Positions 13,374 to 23,302 of a stretch of 64,000 bases of DNA are shown in pieces; the stretch's first letter is position 1; each line of letters opens with the position of its first letter. The stretch covers positions 4,792,992-4,856,991 of the forward strand of contig NC_060964.1 in assembly GCF_910589235.1 (NCBI RefSeq), given 5' to 3'. The translations under genes and the position numbers were made by a program. This stretch comes from Vespa crabro. Taxonomy: Eukaryota; Arthropoda; Insecta; Hymenoptera; Vespidae. The notes under the pieces are model-generated. The model made no database searches, was not told the origin of the DNA, and saw only the letters and a list, made by a program, of their open reading frames with translations.

Positions 13374-13488
13374 TCGACCTACCTAATTTTCAACCACATA
13401 CGAATCATGCACTCTGAATTTCGATCTGAACGAGTGTTTTGGAGCCATCGTAGAACTTCTTAAGTAGTGAGTGTATTTTTAAGTCCCT

Positions 13489-13542
13489 CCAATCACTCAA
13501 TCATGTCGTGGACGAAAGGTCCGAATCGACACGGGTGATTGG
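13489..13542 (+). other. Three-tier hairpin
   Basis: The outer stem is CCAATCAC/GTGATTGG, the middle stem TGTCG/CGACA and the inner stem GGAC/GTCC with loop GAAAG. The tiers are separated by small internal loops. In total 17 Watson-Crick pairs occur within 54 bases. Confidence 0.65.
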
Positions 13543-13575
13543 TTGTAATTAATTAGTAGAAGAGCATTGAGTGAC

Positions 13576-13607
13576 CACGAGTAAATTTCTTCGGAGATTT
13601 ACTCGTG
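13576..13607 (+). other. 14-bp hairpin with UUCG tetraloop
   Basis: CACGAGTAAATTTC pairs with GAGATTTACTCGTG around TTCG, with 13 Watson-Crick pairs and one G:T. The loop is closed by C:G, the classic extra-stable cUUCGg arrangement for RNA. Confidence 0.75.
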
Positions 13608-13806
13608 AATGGTTTCTTATTTTTTGATTTATTTATTAGATCAGGATAGGGTCTACTTGCTCAAACGCGTTTATAATAATTTGAGATTTTGAATATTTTA
13701 ATACATTTTTAAATATTTTACTCGCGCAGAAATAAGTAAAAAATCGATATTCATAAGTTCTAATAAAGAATGAGCAAGAAGACACTCGCGATGGATAGTC
13801 TCTGGA

Positions 13807-13861
13807 TTACAAACGAAACTGTGGATGATTTTATTACAATAATTAAAATATTCGTTTGTAA
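13807..13861 (+). other. 11-bp perfect inverted repeat
   Basis: TTACAAACGAA pairs with TTCGTTTGTAA across a 33-base loop. Confidence 0.6.
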
Positions 13862-14343
13862 GAAGAAACGTCCAAGGATTTGCTTTATATTTTTAAATAA
13901 TTATTAATTAAATATTTAATCAATTTAAATTGATACAAAAAAAAGTCTCGATAGAGTCATTGGTTTTGAACGAGAAAAATCGAGTAGAATGATTGCTAAA
14001 AAACAAAGAGACGTAGTTCGTATGCCTAGATGATAAATTAATTATTTTTTAGCTCAGGATTTTCAGCAATTAATATACTATTATCTAATTTCTAATTTTT
14101 TTTTATAATTAATATCTAATTTCTCCCACGCTGCGAAAAAGTATCTTTCGAAAAGATAATAATAAATTTTCAGATTCGTTAGGGTTGTATTAGGGTTTTC
14201 TTTCATATCTTAGAATTTGGAATCAAATTTTGTCGTTACAGTTTTAGAGTGATAATCGGTTAGGTTGAGGCACGAAGTAAAGAAGAGTCTATATGCTGAA
14301 GACAACATGTGGCTCAAGAGGATAACTATTAGGCTATTGAGTT

Positions 14344-14376
14344 ATTTTCGAAAGTTCACTAGGAACTTTCGAGAAT
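14344..14376 (+). other. 14-bp hairpin with 5-base loop
   Basis: ATTTTCGAAAGTTC pairs with GAACTTTCGAGAAT around ACTAG. There are 13 Watson-Crick pairs and one T:G. A further GAG/CTC pairing lies outside a 2x2 internal loop. Confidence 0.7.
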
Positions 14377-14830
14377 GGCTCTTAGTTTTACTATGTTAGT
14401 ATTTTAATCTTACCATGTTGTCACTCAAAATGCTCTTATGGTGATGGGTGTAGTGGTGTAAATTTAAAAAACTGAGACGAAGTAACTTTCCGTAAATAAT
14501 ATTGCCACACGTACGCGAATAGGATTATTTCATATTTTATGTCTTTTTAATATTAAACTTTTTTTTAAAACTTAATTGAATTTATGATTCTAGTTTAACA
14601 AAATCAAATTTTACATTAAAGTCGATTGATAAATTTTGCACATTTTTTCTTTTCTAAAGTTCAATTCAATTCATAATTTTATTTTAATAAAATCGAGTTC
14701 TATATTAAAATCACATATCTATGAAATGTAAAAGTAATATAATATTTCTTTAGATCAGTATTCAGAATTTTTAATTTTTTTTTAATTAATATTTTTTTTT
14801 CTTAAATTTAATTAAATTAAATTCAGAATT

Positions 14831-15505
14831 TTATCGTTCGTATAATTAATATACATATATACATATTCTTTCGTTTTCCTTATTTCTTTTCAGCTAGCTC
14901 TAAATTGTAAGATCGCGAACACGGGAAGGAATAATTAATAAATAGGATTATCTTAACATTTAAACAATGTACGATATACGTAAAGTATAATTAATTAATA
15001 TTTAAACAATAAGATATTCTTAGCAACGTTATAAAAATCATATACATCTATTGTCATTTACTATCGGTTAATAGATATAATAATATTTTTTTCAGAGAGA
15101 ATAATATTTATTTAAATTAATCGTTTATTTTTCTTAAGTTTAATCAAATTAAATTTAACATTTTATCGTTCGGATAATTAATATACATATATACTAATTC
15201 TTTTTTCTTTCCTTATTTCTTTTCAGCTACCTCCGGGTCGTGGGATCGCGAACACGTGAAGGAATAATTAATTAATATTTAAACAATAGGATATTCTTAG
15301 CAACATTATAGAGAATATGTACATATATTATCATATATTATCGATTAATAAATATAATATTTCTTTCAGAGAGAATAATATTTATTTATATCTGTGTTCA
15401 GAATATTTCATTTCTTTTTAATAAATCTTTTATTTTCCTTAAATTTAATCAAATTAAATTCAGCATTTTATCGTTCGTATAATTACTGTCATTTCTATTT
15501 TTTCT
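14831..15505. repeat. ~305-332-bp tandem units related to the upstream array
   Basis: TTATCGTTCG recurs at 14831, 15163 and 15468. Between the first two, the same order repeats: ATAATTAATATACATATATAC, a pyrimidine tract ending TTTCTTTTCAG, a GATCGCGAACACG block, and AATATTTAAACAATA. The last phrase is also the signature of the 10.8-12.8-kb array, so these are probably diverged members of one family. Confidence 0.7.
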
Positions 15506-15541
15506 TACTTACTGTCATTAATTATCCTCTATATATATCTC

Positions 15542-16190
15542 GTGTGGAACCCATGGGAGGGGCCAATGGGTGTGTGTCTCTGTGTAGGTTGCTGTCTCAG
15601 CATCTTATAGAGCTGCTTCTCTTTCTTCTCTTTCCAGGGCTCTCTTTTCTATTTCATATTTTTTATTCTCATTTACTATTATTAATTAAGATTTATTAGT
15701 CTCGGGTGGGACCCATGGGATGGGGACATGGGTGTGGGCCTCTGTATAGGTTGCTGTCTCAGCATCTTATAGAGCTGCTTCTCTTTCTTCTCTTTCCAGG
15801 GCTCTCTTTTCTATTTCATATTTTTTATTCTCATTTACTATTATTAATTAAGATTTATTAGTCTCGGGTGGGACCCATGGGATGGGGACATGGGTGTGGG
15901 CCTCTGTGCGGGTTGCTGTCTTAGCATCGTGTAGAGCAGCTTCTATTTTCTTATCTTTTTGGGGCTCTCTTTTCTATTTCATATATTCCATTCTTATTTA
16001 CTATTATTGATTATGATTTATTAATCTCGGGTGGGACCCATGGGATGGGGACATGGGTGTGGGCCTCTGTGCGGGTTGCTGTCTTAGCATCGTGTAGAGC
16101 AGCTTCTATTTTCTTATCTTTCTGCACCTTTCTTTTCTATCTAATATTTTTCTTATTTAATTATGTTTTTAATTATGTTATTAATATGTT
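15542..16190. repeat. Tandem 162-163-bp units (four copies)
   Basis: The box GGGTGGGACCCATGGGATGG and its following block (CATGGGTGTGGGCCTCTGT, GGTTGCTGTCTCAGCATC, AGAGCTGCTTCT) start near 15542, 15704, 15866 and 16029. The second and third units are nearly identical over long stretches. ACCCAT and ATGGGT in each unit can pair as a short hairpin whose loop differs between copies. Open frames here (such as 15394-15699) are by-products. Confidence 0.85.
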
Positions 16191-16830
16191 ATTTCTTTTC
16201 ATTATGTCTTTTCAGATTTTTATTATGTTTTTATGGTTTTAATTATGTTTTTAACATATTCTTATTAATTATGATTTTCAGATTTTAGGTAGGAACCATT
16301 AGATGAAGCGGACTGTTGTTTCAGCAGCATGCAAAGCTACTTCTATTTTCAGCAGCTCTCTTTTATTACTCGTATTCTTCTTCTTTAATTATGTATTTAA
16401 TTATGTTTTTAATTATGTTATTAATATGTTATTTCTTTTTATTATGTCTTTTCAGAATTTTATTATGTTATTTCTTTTTAATTATGTCTTTTCAGGATAT
16501 AATTATGTTATTTTCTTTTAATTATGTTTCTTTAATATTTATTTATGTTATTTCTTTTTAATTATGTTTTTATGTTTTTAGGTTTGTTATTAATATATTC
16601 TAATTAATTTTAATTTTTAAGCATTAGGTAGGACCCATGAGATGAAGCGGACTGTTGTTTCAGCAGCGTGCAGAGCTACTTCTATGTTCTTATCATTCAG
16701 CAGCTTTCTTTTATTACTCATATTTTTCTTCTCTAATTATGTTTTCAATTATGTTTTTAATTATGTTTTTTATTATGGTTCTAATTATGGTATTAATATA
16801 TTTTTATGAATTATGTTTTACAGCTTTAGG
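16190..16830. repeat. Degenerate AATTATGTTTTT-type short tandem repeats with interspersed TAGGTAGGACCCATGAGATG boxes
   Basis: AATTATG recurs dozens of times at 11-17-base spacing between 16160 and 16820 and again at 18700-18850. Boxes related to the 162-bp units (TAGGTAGGAACCATTAGATG and relatives) occur near 16285, 16625 and 16826, followed by CGGACTG(T/C)TG. The low-complexity frames here are not genes. Confidence 0.75.
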
Positions 16831-17211
16831 TAGGATCCATGGGATGGTGCGGACTGCTGATTCAGTATCGGGCAGAGCTACTTCTCTTTTCGTTTCTTTC
16901 TCTAGCTCTCTATTTATATTTATTTATTATCTATTTATAATCTATTTATATTTTATGTTTTATTTTATATATTTTCTTTTCTATCTCTTATTTTCTCTTT
17001 AGTTTTTTCTTTTCCAGGATAAATCATCGAGGGTTAGGTTCATCTGTGACCGGATGATACATCGCATGGCAGGATTCATCATCGATTTCTACGCGAGAAT
17101 ACGGGCAGGATAGGAGAACACTCGCACGCGTGTCGGCAAGCACAGGCGTGGGTGTTCGCGGGCGCGATTAAACTTCGTTTGATTGTTCGAATCGAAAACG
17201 CGAATTTAGAA

Positions 17212-17870
17212 TAGAGTCACCGTTTTTCTAAAACTCACGTGAATGTACGTGGGCGCGGTTTAAAAGTCCTACCGGGGACTTCGTTTCATTTGCTCGAATA
17301 TTCGATTAGATTACCTCGCGAACGCGTTTTTTTAGAGTAGAGTCACCGTTTTCCGAACACTTGCGTGAGTGTCCGGGCGCGATTAAAAGTCCTATCATGG
17401 ACTTCGTTTTAGTGTTGAAATTCGGGGTGCGCGAACGGTTTACCTTGTAGTGCTGTACATAGCTAGCTGATGTTATGATAATCCTCATATTTGGTAGCGG
17501 GGCGGAAATCCCGACAAATATCATGGAAAGTCTAAATACCGGTTAGCATATGTCACTTTGGATTTCAACTTAGAGTCACCGTTATTCTAACACTCACGTG
17601 AGTGTTCGCGTGCGCGATTAAAAGTCCTACCGAGGACTTCGTTTTGTTTGCTCGAATATTCGATTAGTTTATTTAGAGTAAAGTCACCGTTTTTCGAACA
17701 CTTGCGTGGGTGTCCGGGCGCGATTAAAAGTCCTATCATGGACTTCGTTTTATTGTTGAAATTCGGGGTGCGCTTCGGATTTCAACTTAGAGTCATCGTT
17801 TTTCTAACTCTCACGTAATTTTTCGCCTGCGCGATTGGAAGTCCTACCGGGGACTTCGTTTTATTTCTTG
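17212..17870 (+). repeat. Five two-hairpin units (TCACCG ... AAGTCC/GGACTT)
   Basis: Units start near 17213, 17340, 17573, 17688 and 17801. Each has AGAGTCACCG (or a close variant), then a stem of ACACT..AGTGT type, then GCGCGATTAAA, then AAGTCC-(6)-GGACTT and TTCG. The unit at 17573 carries the 18-base palindrome AACACTCACGTGAGTGTT. Other units differ by changes that become G:T pairs. A related single unit lies at about 19210-19285 in module copy 2. Confidence 0.75.
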
Positions 17871-18191
17871 AATATTTCGATTAGATTACTTCGCGAATTT
17901 GGATAGAATAGTAGAATCTACGTAATTATAACACACGTGAGTGTCGCGAACGCGATTAATGCGCTTTGATTGTTCGAAATTCGCTAGCACCAATTCAGAT
18001 GTGCTTAATAATCCATTATGCCCGAGGCGAGGGTGTTGAACGGTAAAGCTCTCTGTAAGTGGGGTCCCTGTAGCTGAGGCTATATACCTCCTGTTAGCTA
18101 AGTCGCCCTAAATATCCGAAGCGGACGGCATAAGGGATCGGTATCGCGGAACGCGGATTTTAGGGTAAAGTAGAGTCACCGTTAGCTCGTG

Positions 18192-18280
18192 GGTCTCCAC
18201 ATGCAGCAACCTCCACGTGGTGAGACCTGGATCGTTAATACTTGCAAAGTTTAATTGTAAATTTTTAAATGCAAGTATTA
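18192..18280 (+). other. Terminal stem pair, copy 1
   Basis: GGTCTC (18192-18197) pairs with GAGACC (18222-18227). TAATACTTGCA (18236-18246) then pairs perfectly with TGCAAGTATTA (18270-18280). CGAGCGAATGGCTGCATATT follows. Confidence 0.65.
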
Positions 18281-18853
18281 CCGAGCGAATGGCTGCATAT
18301 TGTATTACTTTTCCAGTATCTTTTCAAACTAATTCCAACTAAACATTAACATATTTTCATTTCATATAGCTAATAATACTTCAAAAAAAGAAATTTAACA
18401 AAAATATATTGTACAATAATTTCTTAGACAAACGAAAAGGAAATTTTTCTATCACACTTTTATGTCCACTGTTATTTCTATTTATTCTTATTTACTTTCA
18501 TTAATTATCCATTGTGTATTTCGGGTGGGACCCATGGGAGGGGCCTGTGGGCGAGGGCTTCTGTGCGGGTTGCTGTCTCAGCATCATATAAAGCTGTTTC
18601 TCTTATCTTATCTTTATGGGGGTCTCTATTCTTCTCTTTCTGGGGCTTTCTTTTCTTTTTCCGGCTCTCGTTTCTATCTCATATTTTTCTTTTTGAATTA
18701 TGTTTTCCATTATGTTATTCCCTTTTAATTATGTATTCTTAATATTTATTTATGTTGTTTCTTTCTAATTATGTATTTAATTATGTGTTTAATTGTATGT
18801 TTATGTTTGTAATTATGCTTTTACTCTATATTTATTAATTATAATTTATAAGC

Positions 18854-19770
18854 TTTAGGTAGGACCCATGGGATGGTGCATGCTGCTTCTCTTTTCGTTT
18901 CTGTTTATAGGTCTCTTATCTATTTATTTATATTTTCTATTTGTATTTTGTATATGTGTATATATATTATTTTCTGTTTTATATATTTTTTGTTTTTTTA
19001 TTTTCTCTTTAGCTTTTTCTTTTACAGTATAGGTCATCGAGGGATAGATTCATCAGCGGCCGGATGATTCGTCGCATGGCGGGATTCATCATCGATTTCT
19101 ACTCGCGAATACGGGAAGGATAGGAAGAACACTGGCGCGCGTGTCGGCGGGCACAGGCGTGGGTGTTCTCGGGCGCGATTATATATCGTTTGATTGTTCG
19201 TATCGAAAACGCGAATTGTAGAGTAGATTCACCGATTTTCTAACACTTGCGTGGGTGTTCGGGCGCGATTAAAGGTCCTACCGTGGACTTCGTTTGATTT
19301 CTTTAAAATCTCGATGGGGGTACTTCGCGAATTTCGGCTTAACATTAGAATCTACGTAATTATGACACACACGTTAGTGTCGCGACGCGATTAGTATTTC
19401 TAAGGAGTGCGATTTGTTTGTTCGAAATTCGGAAAGCACGAATTCGGATGTGCTTAATAATCCGTTATGTCTGAAGCGGACGGTGCGGACGGTGGAACTA
19501 TCTGTAAGAGGTGTGTTGTAGCTAAGCTACGCATCCCCTGTTAGTTAAGAAGCCAATGCATTGAAGCGGAAAGGTATCGCGGATCGGTATCGCGGAACGC
19601 GGATTTTAGAGTAGAGTCACCGTTAGCCCGTGGGTCTCCACATGCAGCAACCTCCTCGTGGTGAGACCTGGGTCAATAGTACTTGTTATATATTGAAATT
19701 TAAATATAGATCATATAGCGGAAGTACTATCGAGCGGATGGCTGCATATTTCAATAATTTTTAAAAATTT
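18854..19770 (+). repeat. Module copy 2 of the structured locus
   Basis: Same order of landmarks as 16826-18320, but only one complete two-hairpin unit, so it is about 0.6 kb shorter. The GAACAC..GTGTTC stem spans 19127-19168, which is 42 bases as in copy 1. A GGGTGGGACCCATGGG box at 18522 and AATTATG repeats precede it. It ends with the terminal stems and CGAGCGGATGGCTGCATATT. Confidence 0.7.
19633..19730 (+). other. Terminal stem pair, copy 2
   Basis: GGTCTC (19633-19638) pairs with GAGACC (19663-19668). ATAGTACTT (19676-19684) pairs perfectly with AAGTACTAT (19722-19730). Relative to copy 1, one A:T pair has become G:C on both arms. Confidence 0.65.
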
Positions 19771-20562
19771 TTCTTACGAATTGTAATTAAACATTAATGT
19801 ACTTTCACTTTACTTTTTAAAGTATGTATTGTTAGATAAACACTTTAGATATAATTGAATTATAAATTAATTTCTTTGAAAAATGGACTAAAACATTTTA
19901 ATTTCTTTATCATTGCTATTTTTATTTTTTTTCCAAAAAATTTTATTATATACAAAAATGTCTATTACACACTAACTCGTTTATTAAATTACGCAGTAGA
20001 GTTTTTTAAATTAAATTATTTATATACCGTCGCAATGGCCGCATAGTGGGGAAAATGTTCCCCTTTTACATTTTTAATTCATATTTTATCTATATCTATC
20101 GCGAAATCACATACGCTACGAGCGGAAGGTGGTGGTCAGCTCTTTTTTATTAAATGTTATAAAATTTGGTTAACTTCTTTTAACGGTAAACATGCGCTTT
20201 CATAGTCCTCCTAGACTTAACTCTTTTAAGCTAAAACAATAATTTTCCTTTAAGTAAAAAAAAATACAAAATAATATTAGGTATATATAATATTAAGTGT
20301 AAAAAGCAAACGTTGCATTATAACCTACTATCGAAATATATTCTGTTTATTTAGAAATTTAAAATATACGTCAACCATAACCTAAAAAAAGATTACTATC
20401 ATTTATTTTGAGTATATGATTATTTGTTATGACGTTATTGAATTTTTTTATTGTATTATATTTTTTGATTTAATGTTTTTAAAATTACCAAACTTAAAAC
20501 CAATTAAAATTCTATTATAAAAGAAAAAAGAATATATATTAATTTCCAGATTTTATAGAAAA
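19771..20562. other. AT-rich intergenic DNA
   Basis: No gene seen. A short less AT-rich patch at 20030-20130 is unassigned. The last few hundred bases should include the BLOC1S3 promoter and 5' UTR. Confidence 0.5.
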
Positions 20563-21703
20563 ATGGACTTGAAAGCTGTAGTTATCTCAGGAGAGGCACC
20601 GGAATCAGATGATGATACTGCTAGTATCACTATGGTATATTAATTCTTATAATATTTAAATGATTTAAAAAATAATATGTTATATGTGTATTTGTGTATA
20701 TTTATATATGTGTATATATATATTTTATTTTTTAAATTTCAGGGCATAGGATTTCCCTCTGTACGTACACCAAATTATTGTGGCACGATTATTACTGGCG
20801 AAGCTCCTGAATCTGATGAAGGTAGTTTAGATAATAATTTTTATACATAGTAAATTTAAGTAATATATACCATATTTATAGATGGTACAAGTTTGAGCAG
20901 TATCAGTGGAGCAGTTGATGCTATGACTTGCCCACCTTATGCAGAAGTAAAAACACTAAAATCCAAAAAAAGCAGCATTAAATATAATAGCTTGCTTCAT
21001 AAAAAACTACGTAAGTAATACAAAGATTTTTTATTTGATAAGGCTGAATAATTATGTTTTTAGAAATACATTAATGTCCTACAGGTTTTGGTTACAGAAA
21101 GAATGTAAAACAGATGCTTTTAATAACATCATATTTCATTAATATTATAGTAGTACAATATGCATCCCTATAGCTAAAACACAGTATTGTATATAATATC
21201 TTTGATGCAGAAACATTTTTATCGATAATGCAATTTTTTTACTGAAGTAAGAATTTAATGGATTATGATCCATTTCATTTAGCACCTAAAATTTGTTTTA
21301 CTCACAAGCAGAACATTATCCTGTTATGTATATACTTTAAATGTATATATAGTATAAATGATACATTGTATATTTATAAAGAGAAAAAATTATTTTTTAT
21401 GAAATATTATCTATTTTAAATAATAACGATAATAATGTAATGCAAATAAAAAATGTTACTTTCATGTTTTATATAGGTGAATGTAATGAAACATTGGATA
21501 AAGATATAATTCAGATGACAGAAGGTACAGTTGTTAATGATGTTCAAGAATTATCAGCTGTCAACAGACAATTATTAAGAAGCGAACTTGTCTTACAAGA
21601 GGCGGTTTGTCAATTGCGTAATGCATCTAATAAATCTAAAAATGCATCTAACGCACTGTATGAACTTATAAATACGTGTTTTTTACATTCTATTAAAACA
21701 TAA
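20563..21703 (+). CDS. BLOC1S3: BLOC-1 subunit 3 (BLOS3)
   Basis: Four exons join in phase to 168 residues: 20563-20634, 20743-20821, 20882-21010, 21477-21703. The N-terminus carries two copies of a short acidic motif, ISGEAPESDDD (residues 8-18) and ITGEAPESDED, matching the paired GEA-E-(T/S)D-acidic motifs of BLOC1S3 in vertebrates. The C-terminal ~75 residues are an amphipathic helix of heptad type (ELSAVNRQLLRSELVLQEAV), fitting the coiled-coil BLOC-1 assembly. BLOC-1 works at endosomes in making lysosome-related organelles, including insect eye pigment granules. That role is known from the family and inferred here. The call rests on the duplicated motif plus the coiled coil. Confidence 0.8.
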
Positions 21704-23302
21704 GTTGTTTGTTCATTTGTTAATATATCCTTGTTAATAAAATATATTTATAATAATACTATAGACTGAAGATAATAAAGTTATTCAGAATTGCATTGAA
21801 TGCAAATATTAAAAACAATCATTAAATACAATATATTGAGCACTAATGTGTGTTGCTTGTAATTGGCAGTCTATTCAATATATTAATTATATACTATCAT
21901 ACCTAAAAAATTCAAGTATGAATAATATTCCTTTTAATTTATTAGAAATTAAAATAATTCTAATACACAACAAATGCAGTTTGGTTTAGTGATGTATCTA
22001 TATATTACCAAGTAATAAATATCCTTATACTGATCGTTGCATTGACTAGTTTTGCATGACATAAATTAGACGTTTATTGTAAGGATAACAATGTAAACAC
22101 TAAAATTCTGCATATGTATGTTAAGATATATATATCAAAGAATGTCACGATATTTAAATATGGAGTACCTGTAAAGAGTAGACATACACATTGTATTCAC
22201 TGTTCTCTCCTTTCTTTCTTTTTAAAATATAGCGTAATTCAACTTTTACATATAGTGTAATGTAAAATACAACATAATGTAATTGCAATAGTAACAATTT
22301 GTTTAAATATTTAAAAATTATTTTGCTTATTACAAATGAAGAACAGTTAGTACCATGAAGCTCATCTACTAATTGTGCATATGTATAATCTTTTCAGGAA
22401 CACCTGTCTATTTTCTTTATTTTCTGCTGATTTTTTTTATCAAATGCACAACTTCGTTTGGTATCAAAGGATTGATATTGTTTTGTTTTCTAATACATCA
22501 CTACATCTAGTGTTCAATGAATTGGTGATTTTAATGGGGATGCAATCGGTTTTCCTATAAATTCAGTCTTAAATATTCCATCAATCTTCGTTGAACATAA
22601 GTTCAGTATGGATATATCTACATAAAATACATAAATAAAACATATTCTTGTGCTAATACTGATATGATAACATCGTGACGGAATACCTTCTTTGACATCA
22701 TTATTTTTTCTTATCAAATATGTTCAGATTATTTAATGGCTAAGTACTTTATATATTTGTATTATAATCATATTTTGTATTAAAGCAATTCCATATGCCA
22801 CATACTAAACTTAACATATGTCCAAAGTATCTATTCTTGAGTTAATAATATATATATTAACAAAAACATAAGATAAAATCTGATCTAATACAATATTTAA
22901 CTCATAAGATATATAAGCACGATTTTGTTTATTTTTGGTTATTAAATTTGATAATTTTGGACTGAATAAATATTTTCAAATACTCCATAAATCATTTGTA
23001 GTCAAATAGAATTATTTGTGTATCTGTACGTATTTCTTCATCATCTCACTTTCTTCAAAACAACCCTGGTAAACAGGTTTATATGGAAAAGAATTGTAAA
23101 TCCTTAATCCATAGATTTTTTCATTTTTTGCTGTAGTACAATGATCTTTTGCTAGCTCCAATTGAGGCTTGCAAGTAAATGTTGTATGGGCTCAATTCCA
23201 AAGAAGGATTAAAGTTTGTTGTAATTGGCGACCTTTATAGAAAATACGACGCCTAACTCGATACATATTAGCCAATGTGAGGGCGCCCACCCCCCACATG
23301 GC
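21704..23302. other. 3' flanks of two convergent genes, no further gene seen
   Basis: AATAAA signals after BLOC1S3 occur near 21737 and 21774. The right part is probably 3' UTR of the minus-strand Drep gene. Short frames at 22375-22560 and 22514-22717 lack splice or family support. Confidence 0.55.

Larger units (their letters stand above)
16826..18320 (+). repeat. Module copy 1 of the structured locus
   Basis: It begins with a TAGGTAGGATCCATGGGATGG box, then a T-rich tract ending TTTTCTTTTCCAG, then ATCATCGAGGG. It contains a long stem (GAACACTCGC with its partner in GCGTGGGTGTTC, 17116-17157), five units carrying paired stems (17212-17870), a GATGTGCTTAATAATCC block, a TAGC/GCTA hairpin, and the terminal stems at 18192-18280 followed by GGCTGCATATT. 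The same order recurs at 18854-19770. Confidence 0.7.
12900..19770 (+). ncRNA. Candidate structured long noncoding RNA locus (unrecognised)
   Basis: There is no conserved protein frame across ~7 kb, yet the DNA is unusually ordered. A donor-like AAG/GTAAAT (12951/12952) and an acceptor-like TTGTTTCAG (ending 13049) bracket a 98-bp putative intron. From 13050 to 14376 there are at least seven strong inverted repeats, including a 14-bp stem closed by a UUCG loop. Downstream lie repeat families (15542-16190, 16285-16830, 17212-17870) and two copies of a ~1-1.5-kb module (about 16826-18320 and 18854-19770) in which stems are preserved through paired substitutions. More acceptor-like tracts (TTTCTTTTCAG) precede repeated units near 14893, 15225, 17017 and 19027. 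Plus-strand orientation is inferred from these splice-like signals. I do not recognise the family. Bee noncoding RNAs such as Ks-1, AncR-1 or kakusei should be compared. Transcription is unproven. Confidence 0.45.

Noticed and set aside
12900..14400. Possibility that the hairpins are a transposon's terminal repeats
   Set aside because: The inverted repeats are many, short-looped and nested rather than one distant pair, and no target-site duplication was seen; not fully excluded.
15394..15699. 101-residue plus-strand frame
   Set aside because: Runs across the junction of two repeat families and is not conserved between the tandem units.
16303..17002. Several Phe/Tyr/Leu-rich frames resembling membrane proteins
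   Set aside because: Produced by AATTATG and T-rich tandem repeats; hydrophobicity is a composition effect.
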